A stretch of DNA of 7,151 bases from Gemmatimonadales bacterium UBA1120 (lineage in GTDB: Bacteria > Gemmatimonadota > Gemmatimonadetes > Longimicrobiales > Gaopeijiaceae): NCBI GenBank assembly GCA_002313925.1, contig DCAZ01000108.1:1-7151 (forward strand), in the 5' to 3' direction. Position numbers and translations under genes: made by a program. This document shows, piece after piece, positions 1 to 6,661 of this stretch. Each line of letters starts with the position of its first letter. Position 1 is the stretch's first letter. Below the pieces are notes generated by a model. That model was not told the DNA's origin, searched no databases, and saw only the letters and a program-made list of their open reading frames with translations.

Positions 1-636
1 GAGACGAACGAACTCCGTATGGACTGTGGACCGAACGGTGATGAGGGCTGCACGCTCCGTAACGTACGCAATGAGATTGTAACTAACCCGGATGAAATTG
101 CTGACCCTGTTTACGAGCGGATCAACTACGGGCCGAATCTCCCCACGACGTTCATAAGTCCGAGCATGACCGTGCGGCTTCCCAAGGGTATCGTGCTTTC
201 GGCTAGAGGTGACTACAAAGGTGGCTTCTACATGACGGAAGCGGTTTGGTCGATCACCCGGAGCGTACGCTCTCCTCTTTGCTTCCCATACTATGTGGAC
301 CCAGCGAACTCGATCGAATTAAAGACAGGCATTCCAGCTATCTGGAAAGCTCGATGCGATCCAAGTGAGTATGAGGGCTACGTATGGAAGGGCGACTTCT
401 TCAAGATTCGGAGCGTGAGCGCCACGATTCCGATGGATTTTGCGTTCCCAGAGAAAGTGAGTAACGCAACGCTGACGCTTGCCTTGAACAACTCCTACTT
501 ATGGATGAGGGATATGCCGTACATGGATCCTGAGGCGCAGTCCGATCCGTACGCATCTGGTCAACAGGGCTACAACTTCGAAGAGACCGTACCGGCGCCG
601 ATCGTGTTACGTGCATCTCTACGAATCACGTTCTGA
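1..636 (+). CDS. SusC/RagA-type TonB-dependent outer-membrane transporter, C-terminal part
   Basis: The reading frame is open from base 1 to a TGA at 634-636, giving the last 211 residues of a larger protein whose start lies off the window. It shows the C-terminal half of an outer-membrane beta-barrel: alternating hydrophobic and polar strands rich in Tyr, Trp and Phe, a segment reading GDFFKIRSVSATIPM, then VSNATLTLALNNSYLW. The protein ends in LRASLRITF, and a terminal Phe in a beta-strand is the usual barrel-assembly signal. The adjacent SusD-like lipoprotein supports the SusC/RagA class. In this family the barrel imports oligosaccharides, peptides or other large nutrients using TonB energy, with SusD as a lid. 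The plug, TonB box and any carboxypeptidase-like N-terminal domain are outside the window. An ATG at 19 is internal, not a start. The substrate cannot be deduced. Confidence 0.85.
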   Translation, partial: ETNELRMDCGPNGDEGCTLRNVRNEIVTNPDEIADPVYERINYGPNLPTTFISPSMTVRLPKGIVLSARGDYKGGFYMTEAVWSITRSVRSPLCFPYYVDPANSIELKTGIPAIWKARCDPSEYEGYVWKGDFFKIRSVSATIPMDFAFPEKVSNATLTLALNNSYLWMRDMPYMDPEAQSDPYASGQQGYNFEETVPAPIVLRASLRITF

Positions 637-649
637 GCGGGAAGCCAAT

Positions 650-2068
650 ATGCATAAGCAACAAATAGAAAAGGCTAACCGAAGGATGCGGTTCGCAGCG
701 GCTTTTGTATTGCTCATTCTTGGAACGGGCTGTGAAATCACAAACCCTGGGCCGATCCAGGATGAGTTCCTGATTCAGCCAGCGTCCCGGGCAGGGCTCG
801 TAAATGGTGCCCAACGACGTTTAAATGAGGCGATAGGCTGGATCGGCTATACGGGAGCGATTATTGCACGTGAGATCATGCCGGGTGGTCAGACGGGGGC
901 GTATGGTCACTCGGTAGCTGCTCAGGGTGGCCATATTCAACCTGGCTCCTATTCTGGCCACTTCGGAGATGCGCAACAGGCGCGGTTCATAGCTGAGACA
1001 GCGATCCTTCTGTTCAAAGACGCGGCTGTTGAGGGTGACATGGTGGCCCAGGCGAACCTCTGGGCGGGGTATGCCAACCGGGTCTTGGGTGAAAATTGGT
1101 GTGAAGCCGTTATCGATGGTGGTCCACTCGAGGATGGTTTGGTTTACTTGAAGCGTGCTGAAGAGCAGTTCAGTGAGGCGATCAATAGGGCCAGCACTGA
1201 TTCGCTCAGGACGGCAGCGTATGCCGGGCGAGCGCAAGTTCGCGCATTCCTAGCGACATATGGCGAAGCGAGTTGGTCCAACGCGTATTCTGACGCCGCT
1301 TCGGTCGAGAGTGATTTCACCTACGTCGTGGAGATGAGCAACCTAGAGCAAGCCACACGAAACACGATTATGTGGGCGAATGGCCGACAGCCATATCTGG
1401 CCTACACCATGTGGAATACCTACTACGGTGAACAGCCAGACCTAACCAATAATGGGGCACCTATTCCTGGAACCGGTTATTGGGAAGAGACAGGCGATCC
1501 GAGGGTGGGATGGTTCGCTGACAGTGAATTCCCATGGTCGAACGCGGCGCTTTTGGGTTTTGGCCAAACACCGTGGCGTAACCAGGCTAAGTATAATGAC
1601 CCGGAGGACCCGATTCGTCTCGCCAGTGGAGCCGAGATGCGTCTAATCCAGGCTGAGGCGGCATTAATGGGTGGTGATTGGCAAGACGCTATGACCATCA
1701 TCAATGATCTGCGTGTGACATACACTACACAAACCACTACACATCAAGCTGGTGGAGATCCACTTGGCGAGTGGATGGCTGATTCAGAGGTAGAGGCGTG
1801 GACCCGACTCAAACGAGAGCGCGCGATAGAGCTCTTCTTAGAAGCTCGGACTCTTGGCGACCAACGCAGATGGGCGGAGAATGCGGGACCGCTGGGTGGA
1901 GCTACTGTTCCTGGTGATCTCGAATTACCGGACTTTGAGGCAGTCTCAGAGATCTTCTCTGACAACCCGAGGGGCACACTCATCAATGGGCAGCCTCGTC
2001 TATGCTTCGACGTACCGAACTCGGAGCGTGAACGGAATCCAAACGTACCGACCGTTATCGGCAGTTGA
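650..2068 (+). CDS. SusD/RagB-family surface lipoprotein
   Basis: This is the nutrient-binding lid partner of the SusC-type transporter and should sit on the outer face of the outer membrane. The 472-residue product begins with a lipoprotein leader: Arg/Lys-rich start, hydrophobic RFAAAFVLLIL, then GTGC with the acylated Cys at residue 28. The mature N-terminus is CEITNPGPIQDE. Helical TPR-like segments follow, including GYANRVLGENWCEA near 140-153 and EMRLIQAEAAL near 329-339. The SusD-typical RLKRERAIELFLEARTLGDQRRW stretch lies near 386-408, and a C-terminal NSERERNPNV near 457-466. The frame is open upstream to a GTG at 611, but that would overlap the transporter gene and lengthen the leader. 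ATG 650 lies 13 nt after the transporter stop and has a weak GGGAAG at 639-644, 5 nt before it. The two genes are probably one operon. Confidence 0.9.
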   Translation: MHKQQIEKANRRMRFAAAFVLLILGTGCEITNPGPIQDEFLIQPASRAGLVNGAQRRLNEAIGWIGYTGAIIAREIMPGGQTGAYGHSVAAQGGHIQPGSYSGHFGDAQQARFIAETAILLFKDAAVEGDMVAQANLWAGYANRVLGENWCEAVIDGGPLEDGLVYLKRAEEQFSEAINRASTDSLRTAAYAGRAQVRAFLATYGEASWSNAYSDAASVESDFTYVVEMSNLEQATRNTIMWANGRQPYLAYTMWNTYYGEQPDLTNNGAPIPGTGYWEETGDPRVGWFADSEFPWSNAALLGFGQTPWRNQAKYNDPEDPIRLASGAEMRLIQAEAALMGGDWQDAMTIINDLRVTYTTQTTTHQAGGDPLGEWMADSEVEAWTRLKRERAIELFLEARTLGDQRRWAENAGPLGGATVPGDLELPDFEAVSEIFSDNPRGTLINGQPRLCFDVPNSERERNPNVPTVIGS

Positions 2069-2093
2069 TTGCCAGTAGGTGACTTCCTGCTTA

Positions 2094-2129
2094 AAGGCTG
2101 CCCGGGGGCTCTTCCCCCCGGGCAGCCTT
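2094..2129. terminator. Strong GC-rich hairpin, probable bidirectional terminator
   Basis: A perfect 15-bp inverted repeat (2094-2108 with 2115-2129, starting AAGGCTGCCC) closes a 6-nt loop, CTCTTC. It lies 25 nt after the SusD stop and 70 nt beyond the end of the convergent minus-strand operon. The plus-strand tail (CTACAAGTTC) is not a clean U tract; the minus-strand tail is TTTAAGC, also short. The convergent position and the stem strength support termination for both directions. The weak U tracts mean termination or 3'-end stabilisation cannot be told apart by eye. Confidence 0.8.
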
Positions 2130-2199
2130 CTACAAGTTCAGGAAAACTTCTTAGGGTGCCATGCCATAACGTAGACCGATCTTACGTGGATCACCTTGG

Positions 2200-3171
2200 C
2201 TAGCTTATAGGTGCTACAATAAACCTGACTTGTGTATCTCCGTAGAGACCTCCGTCGTCAGCACGACCACGAAGTACGTATGTCCCTGGGCGATCGAAGG
2301 TGACCCCAACCTCCCAACGCATATCTTCCGGGACAGATGGTGCACGCCATAACGGAGACCAGGGCGAATTAGCTCCAGCCCGTGAGTCTTCCCAGACCTT
2401 CACCTGGAAAGGATCAAACATCACTTCACCCTCACCTCGGAACACAAACCAAGACAGGTGTAGCCCGTTGACTTTCGCGACAGTTATCCGTGACGGCGGG
2501 CGGAGTTGCCGTGCACTCAACTTCGGCGGTGCATCGCTTGTGTCCGGCTGCTGTGTCCTGGTACTGACGCTAGGAAGTCCGTCATCATCCACCGTTGCGA
2601 TGAGCGTGACTCGCTGACCAACTGTGGCACTTCGCACCGTATCTCCCTCTATCATTACGACAGGAGGAGTGTTTGCTCGGGACGCAGGAGTGCTAAAACC
2701 CGCGTTTAGAGCACCGGTTTCAGACGCTATGATCATGTTGTCGACGATGTAATCGAGCCTGAGTGACGCGTAGGCCTTCTCGACTCTACCAGCAGTCGTG
2801 AGGGTCCATACGAGTTCCTTATCACCCCAATCAGCTGGCACGCGGACTTTGAATGCGAAGCGGTTACGGCGCGGAAGGAAGTGAGTGGGTTGGCCTCGGT
2901 CTTCGGAGCCAGGTGAGAAGCTGTTATCGACCCCGACGGGTACGTCTGGTTCCTCCAGCCAATTCCGATTCATGTAGCCGAACAGGAAGCTAAAAGAGCC
3001 GTCAGGGTTCTGTTCCCAACCTTCGTACGCAGGAGAGATGTTTTGGCCCTTCGAGTAGGTCTCTTGAGCCTTAGCACTCGACGGTGGCTGAGCTAAAAAG
3101 CTCGCCGATGCTATCAAAGCTAGAACGAATGTAGGGACGCCCTGAATACGAGGGGAACTACTTCTCATCAT
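2200..3171 (-). CDS. Secreted protein of unknown function, partner of the haem-copper enzyme
   Basis: I do not recognise a named family. The 323-residue product has a Sec signal peptide: Arg at 3 and 7, hydrophobic VPTFVLALIASASFLA, probable cleavage after SAKA at 35, mature QETYSKGQ. The first module (about 43-140) is Tyr/Trp-rich and beta-like, containing NISPAYEGWEQNPDGSFSF, FGYMNRNW, QPTHFLPRRNRFAFKVRVP and DKELVWTLTTAGR. From about 159 an Ig/PKD-like region starts with NTPPVVMIEGD and VGQRVTLIATVDDDGLP and ends with FDRPGTYVLRGRADDGG. It has no Cys and no evident catalytic motif. ATG 3171 was chosen because it lies 4 nt after the upstream stop, with GGGAGA at 3184-3179 (7 nt spacing). 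ATG 3168 is an alternative, and the ATG at 3225 would overlap the upstream gene. Tight spacing suggests translational coupling and a shared role as structural or binding partner. Confidence 0.8.
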   Translation of the reverse strand: MMRSSSPRIQGVPTFVLALIASASFLAQPPSSAKAQETYSKGQNISPAYEGWEQNPDGSFSFLFGYMNRNWLEEPDVPVGVDNSFSPGSEDRGQPTHFLPRRNRFAFKVRVPADWGDKELVWTLTTAGRVEKAYASLRLDYIVDNMIIASETGALNAGFSTPASRANTPPVVMIEGDTVRSATVGQRVTLIATVDDDGLPSVSTRTQQPDTSDAPPKLSARQLRPPSRITVAKVNGLHLSWFVFRGEGEVMFDPFQVKVWEDSRAGANSPWSPLWRAPSVPEDMRWEVGVTFDRPGTYVLRGRADDGGLYGDTQVRFIVAPIS

Positions 3172-3175
3172 CGAA

Positions 3176-4600
3176 TTATCTCCCAGGGATGACCATACAG
3201 AGTGGGCAGCCGATCGCGTGATCATTCACGTTCAAGTTCAATGCGTCTCGTCGATCAGCCATCTCCTGCTGGAACTGCTCGTCACTCAAGGTGAGTCGCA
3301 TCCCCAGGTCGATGAACATGTTTGATACCGACCGGTTACCTGAGCCTTGCCAGTTCCGGGTATCTGTGAGGTTTCTGTTTCCCGGTGTATTGTCCATGTA
3401 GCCCGTGATGTGGAGGACCGTGCCTTTGGGTAGTAGTGGCTGGTGATTATCAGCGAAGGCATAACCCCGAACCCAATTATGGTCGTAGCCTACACAGGAG
3501 AGGGTCTCCACATTGAAACCCCAGATTGCTTCGAGGCACATGCGCGCGCCTGGAGCGTGCAGGTGCGGCTCAAAGGTCACGAGCTTGGTGTGCTGATTTA
3601 AGACCGTATAGGCATGTAGTTCTTGGTCTTTCTCTCCGGACTTGATATCGATGTCTATCGCATTTCCAAGTCCAAGGCCCGCGCCTCGGTACTTAGGCTC
3701 ATAGTCCTCAGGATGGAACCTGAATCCAATCTCGAGGTGGGCTTTGGTGTCGCGGCCATTCGAGTGCAGGTGGAGGGAGTTAGAGACGATACTCGTTCCA
3801 GCGCGAAGAAGCCGACCCCCATCCTCATCAAAGATGTCGGGGTTCCTACCAACCTCATGCACTGGCCAGGTCGTTGCTGGGGCGAACGGGTTTCCTCCTT
3901 CGGTGACCCGGGTGCTATAGATCATATGGTGAAAGACAAATCTTCCGCCGACAGTTTCCCGAACCTCGTTGGGATCGTAATCGTTCACCTCGCGAACCTC
4001 TACGGACTTCACATAACGGTCCTCGGTCAACCCGGTTGGGGTGGCCTCGATGTTGCCCCACCAATCGGGCTGATCGCCTAGGACCGTGTACTCTGAAAGC
4101 CGGACGATCAGATCTGGTTCTCCCGCAGTCCAGCTGACTCCATCATCGAACTCTAGCGGTGGTGGTGCGTCCTCCGGATCACCCATCGGCATACCGATTG
4201 CTTCCCATGCTGCCAGTGTCGCGACCTCTTCGTCCGTAAGTGATGGATCATCTTTGAAGTGCTGGATGCCAATGTCTTTTTCGACGTACCATGGAGGCAT
4301 CGCTCCGGCTACATCCCTAAGTCCGGTTTTATAAGCAATGCGTCTGGCGTTGCGACGTACATCGTCATACTCGATCAGAGCCATCGGTCCCACGCCATGG
4401 TCCCTGTGGCAACGTTGACAGCTACGCTGCAGGATTGGAACCACATCCTTGGTAAATGTCACATGGCCGTAATCGGTTGTATTCACCGCGCCTTGTTGGG
4501 CGTTAATAGGGCCAGCATTCAGCGCGAAAAAAGTTGTCAGAGCCAAGAGGACTATTCCTAGCCTGGTTCCACGATCGATTTCCTTTGAAACTACCACCAT
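3176..4600 (-). CDS. Secreted cytochrome c / PHM-like copper type II monooxygenase fusion
   Basis: The 474-residue product has a Sec leader (hydrophobic GIVLLALTTFFALNA, probable cleavage INA/QQ after 34). A mono-haem cytochrome c domain follows (about 45-140): SCQRCH gives Cys61, Cys64 and His65, and GAMPPWY (Met101) offers the likely distal ligand. From about 160 to 440 lies a domain resembling peptidylglycine alpha-hydroxylating monooxygenase: His224-His225 (FHHM), His277/279 (LHLHSNG), His346/348 (EPHLHAPG) and a candidate Met428 (SNMF). Their order and spacing match the rat CuH set (H107, H108, H172) and CuM set (H242, H244, M314) as I recall them. The family hydroxylates C-H bonds using O2 and an electron donor; haem as internal donor is inference. 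The C-terminus has an extra CPLCM. ATG 4600 was chosen for its strong AAGGAG; ATG 4663 would start before the leader. The substrate is unknown. Confidence 0.85.
   Translation of the reverse strand: MVVVSKEIDRGTRLGIVLLALTTFFALNAGPINAQQGAVNTTDYGHVTFTKDVVPILQRSCQRCHRDHGVGPMALIEYDDVRRNARRIAYKTGLRDVAGAMPPWYVEKDIGIQHFKDDPSLTDEEVATLAAWEAIGMPMGDPEDAPPPLEFDDGVSWTAGEPDLIVRLSEYTVLGDQPDWWGNIEATPTGLTEDRYVKSVEVREVNDYDPNEVRETVGGRFVFHHMIYSTRVTEGGNPFAPATTWPVHEVGRNPDIFDEDGGRLLRAGTSIVSNSLHLHSNGRDTKAHLEIGFRFHPEDYEPKYRGAGLGLGNAIDIDIKSGEKDQELHAYTVLNQHTKLVTFEPHLHAPGARMCLEAIWGFNVETLSCVGYDHNWVRGYAFADNHQPLLPKGTVLHITGYMDNTPGNRNLTDTRNWQGSGNRSVSNMFIDLGMRLTLSDEQFQQEMADRRDALNLNVNDHAIGCPLCMVIPGR
3179..3184 (-). promoter_or_regulatory. 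Ribosome binding site fixing the start at 3171
   Basis: On the minus strand GGGAGA lies 7 nt before ATG 3171. It overlaps the last codons of the upstream gene, whose stop is at 3178-3176. This rules against the longer frame that begins at 3225. Confidence 0.6.
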
Positions 4601-4609
4601 GGCACTATG

Positions 4610-4615
4610 CTCCTT
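4610..4615 (-). promoter_or_regulatory. Ribosome binding site fixing the start at 4600
   Basis: AAGGAG on the minus strand lies 9 nt before ATG 4600. It supports this start over the in-frame ATG at 4663, which would add 21 residues in front of the signal peptide. Confidence 0.7.
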
Positions 4616-4635
4616 AACGGGCGAAACTCCCAAAG

Positions 4636-4663
4636 AGTATGGGAATTCAGGGATCGTAGTCAA
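4636..4663 (-). promoter_or_regulatory. Putative sigma70-like promoter of the haem-copper operon
   Basis: On the minus strand TTGACT (4663-4658) and CATACT (4641-4636) are separated by 16 nt, giving 5/6 and 4/6 matches to the -35 and -10 consensus. Transcription would start near 4629, leaving a leader of about 29 nt that holds the AAGGAG site. A 5-bp inverted repeat (4628-4632 and 4640-4644) overlaps the -10 and could be an operator. This was found by eye only. Confidence 0.4.
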
Positions 4664-4682
4664 TCAACGGCCCGATGAGTCT

Positions 4683-4704
4683 TGGGTGACACCCAGCTAA
4701 TTAG
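4683..4704. promoter_or_regulatory. Two adjacent palindromes in the divergent control region
   Basis: TGGGTGACACCCA at 4683-4695 is a perfect dyad with 6-bp arms around a central A. Two bases later CTAATTAG at 4697-4704 is an 8-bp palindrome. They lie between the divergent haem-copper operon and the creatininase-like gene, about 20 bp upstream of the putative minus-strand -35. They may be operators, but short palindromes occur by chance. I found no convincing plus-strand promoter between 4664 and 4831. Confidence 0.3.
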
Positions 4705-4820
4705 ACGCCAAGACCGCACCGATCCTGCCGCGAACCTGGTCAGTGAATCTTGTCCAGTATCGGTTGCCCCTGGCGCGGCTTGCTTCTGACAACCAGTCTC
4801 GGACGAGATGTTCGCATACT

Positions 4821-4825
4821 AGGAG
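4821..4825 (+). promoter_or_regulatory. Ribosome binding site of the creatininase-like gene
   Basis: AGGAG lies 6 nt before ATG 4832, which is directly followed by a signal peptide. This makes the start secure. Confidence 0.7.
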
Positions 4826-4831
4826 AAGACT

Positions 4832-6613
4832 ATGAGGACCATCCTCGTCATCGGGACAGTGCTATTTACAGCCACGACAGCATGCGCGCAGCAACAGCGC
4901 GACGCCAACTCCATGGGTGGCGGCAATTGCGCTAACAACGTCTACAACTGTGCCGACACACCAAATCCCCTCCCTGAGGCGACCACGGTTTGGATGGAAG
5001 AAATGACGTGGATGGATGTCCGAGATGCTCTGAGTGCAGGAAAGACCACCGCCATTATTCCAACGGGGGGTGTCGAGCCTAACGGTCCTTGGCTAGTGAC
5101 GGGTAAGCACAACTACGTCCTTCGTTCAAACTGTGATGCGATTGCCCGAGAACTTGGGAACGCGTTGTGCACTCCGATTGTGAAGCTTGTACCGGAAGGC
5201 TCGATCGACCCGCCGAGTGGGCATATGCAAAGCCCTGGTACTCTTAGTCTCCAGCAGGAGACCTTCGAGGCGTTACTCACCGATGTCGCTCACAGCCTGA
5301 AGATGCACGGCTTTAAGAACATCATCTTCATCGGAGACAGTGGTGGCAATCAAGGCGGCCAACGGGCGGTTGCAGATGCACTGAATGCTAAATGGGGTGG
5401 TGATGCGGTTGTAGGCCATGTGCAGGGCTATTACGACTACGGGAGCGTTGGCCAGTATATGGCTGAGCAGGGCCTAGTCGATGGAGAAGGTGATGGTCTT
5501 CACGACGACCCGGTAATCACACTCAATATGTTCCATGCAGATCCCAGGTCCGTCCGATTCGACGAACGTGTGGCGGCCGGATTTGCATCGATTAATGGTG
5601 TTTCCATCGCTGACCGGGTCAAATCGCTTGAGTACGCGAGGCAAATTGTCGGATTCCGTGCCGAGAGTACTGCTGGACTTATCCGAGAAACCATTGCGAA
5701 CAGTGGCACCCTGCCTGCTCCGCAGCGGCAGGGTGGAGCAGGTCGGGGTGGTCGTGGTCGTGGAGCTGGCCCTGGAGGCCAGCAGCGCCCCGAACCGGAC
5801 CCGAGGACGATGGGCGGGGGTGACTGCCGAGCAAATGAATACAACTGCTCGGATACACCCAATCCTCTGCCCGAGGCTAAAACAGCCTGGATTGAGGAGA
5901 TGACATGGATGGACGTCCGAGACGCTATAGCCTCTGGAAAGACCACTGCCATCGTCTCAACGGGGGGTATGGAACCAAACGGTCCGTGGCTGGTTACCGG
6001 GAAGCATAACTACGTGCTACGTACGAACTGCCCAGCGATCGCGGCCAACCTCGGAAATGCTGTTTGCGCTCCGGTAATCGAGTTTGTTCCAGAGGGCAGC
6101 ATCGAGCCCCAAACCGGGCATATGAGAAGCCCAGGCACGATCAGCCTTAGACAGGAAACATTCGAGGCGGTGCTAACCGACGTTGCTCACAGCCTGAAGA
6201 TGCACGGTTTCGAGAACATCATCTTCATCGGAGACAGTGGCGGGAACCAGAGTGGTCAGGAGGCTGTGGCTGAGCGCCTTACCGCAGCGTGGGATGGGGA
6301 AGCAGCTGTGCATCACATTGGTGAGTACTATAGACGGCCAGCTAATGCTCCGAACGTGTTGAGCGATGAAGGTGTTACCAGGGAAGGGATGCCTAATGAT
6401 GGAATACATGACAGCCCTGGGATCACATTGAACATGATGCTTGATGATATTAATTCGGTGCGCTGGGCGGAACGTGTTGAAGCTGGCCAGGCCGTCATCA
6501 ATGGCGTGTCCATCGCTGATCTAGAGCGATCACTGGAGCTTGCTCGGAAAATCTCAGAGGCGAGGGCGTCGTGGACAGCAGACCTGATTAGGGAGCGAAT
6601 CAGCTCTCGATAA
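4832..6613 (+). CDS. Secreted tandem creatininase-family-like protein with two fused units
   Basis: The 593-residue product has a Sec leader (MRTILVIGTVLFTATTACA, probable cleavage after Ala19; lipidation at Cys18 is less likely). Unit A (about 28-290) and unit B (about 327-591) are tandem copies, 78% identical over the first 146 residues by hand count. Each starts MGGG(N/D)C..N.YNC.DTPNPLPEA, then EEMTWMDVRDA, GG.EPNGPWLVTGKHNYV, PEGSI and SPGT.SL, LTDVAHSLKMHGF and IFIGDSGGN, with a later DG.HD. This is the creatininase-fold order (canonical EQHGPHLPLGTD, FPGTISL, NGHGGN), and each unit has near single-domain length. Against the recalled canonical ligands, the Glu is kept while His becomes Asn, Asp becomes His and the NGHGGN His becomes Ser, in both units. 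Creatinine hydrolysis is therefore not implied; the activity is unknown. A Gly/Arg-rich linker spans about 299-320. Confidence 0.8.
   Translation: MRTILVIGTVLFTATTACAQQQRDANSMGGGNCANNVYNCADTPNPLPEATTVWMEEMTWMDVRDALSAGKTTAIIPTGGVEPNGPWLVTGKHNYVLRSNCDAIARELGNALCTPIVKLVPEGSIDPPSGHMQSPGTLSLQQETFEALLTDVAHSLKMHGFKNIIFIGDSGGNQGGQRAVADALNAKWGGDAVVGHVQGYYDYGSVGQYMAEQGLVDGEGDGLHDDPVITLNMFHADPRSVRFDERVAAGFASINGVSIADRVKSLEYARQIVGFRAESTAGLIRETIANSGTLPAPQRQGGAGRGGRGRGAGPGGQQRPEPDPRTMGGGDCRANEYNCSDTPNPLPEAKTAWIEEMTWMDVRDAIASGKTTAIVSTGGMEPNGPWLVTGKHNYVLRTNCPAIAANLGNAVCAPVIEFVPEGSIEPQTGHMRSPGTISLRQETFEAVLTDVAHSLKMHGFENIIFIGDSGGNQSGQEAVAERLTAAWDGEAAVHHIGEYYRRPANAPNVLSDEGVTREGMPNDGIHDSPGITLNMMLDDINSVRWAERVEAGQAVINGVSIADLERSLELARKISEARASWTADLIRERISSR
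4911..5701 (+). repeat. Intragenic tandem duplication, copy 1
   Basis: This is the first copy of a coding duplication (residues 28 to about 290). Its second copy is offset by exactly 897 bp (299 codons) through the conserved first part. At 5288-5343 the DNA differs from 6185-6240 at only 3 of 56 positions, while other stretches differ mainly at third codon positions. Later sequence (about residues 195-225) is less similar and has an indel relative to copy 2. Confidence 0.85.
5808..6604 (+). repeat. Intragenic tandem duplication, copy 2
   Basis: This is the second copy (residues 327 to about 591), beginning at the MGGGDC motif. It carries all four Cys of copy 1 at equivalent sites and the same substituted active-site positions. 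It has several extra residues before the DGIHD motif (about 498-524), so the C-terminal halves have diverged while the N-terminal halves stayed alike. Confidence 0.85.
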
Positions 6614-6661
6614 TCTGAGCCTAGTAGGGTCAGCGGTCCTAGGATGCACCCTGAAGATGCG

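Noticed and set aside
611..649. GTG at 611 as start of the SusD-like protein
   Set aside because: It overlaps the last 26 bases of the transporter gene and adds 13 residues before a leader that is already complete from ATG 650.
821..1237. Open frame of 138 codons antisense to the SusD-like gene
   Set aside because: It lies fully inside a confident gene and shows no domain, leader or start signal.
2134..2149. Small AAGTT/AACTT inverted repeat after the main terminator hairpin
   Set aside because: Only 5 bp of weak A/T-rich stem; likely chance next to the strong 15-bp hairpin.
3172..3225. ATG at 3225 as start of the secreted partner protein
   Set aside because: The extra 18 residues overlap the end of the haem-copper enzyme in another frame; GGGAGA with ATG 3171 explains the start better.
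3623..4081. Open frame of 152 codons on the plus strand, opposite the haem-copper gene
   Set aside because: It is antisense to a gene with clear haem and copper motifs, has no ribosome site I can see, and its translation resembles no known protein.
4601..4663. ATG at 4663 as start of the haem-copper enzyme
   Set aside because: The added 21 residues precede the signal peptide, while AAGGAG is well placed for ATG 4600; the stretch also overlaps the putative promoter.
5500..5952. Open frame of 150 codons antisense to the creatininase-like gene
   Set aside because: It spans the G-rich linker, giving a Pro/Arg-rich low-complexity translation typical of a shadow frame.
6614..6661. CCTAG/CTAGG and AGGGT/ACCCT repeats as a terminator between convergent genes
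   Set aside because: Stems of 5 bp with loops of 14 or more bases and no U tract do not make a convincing terminator.
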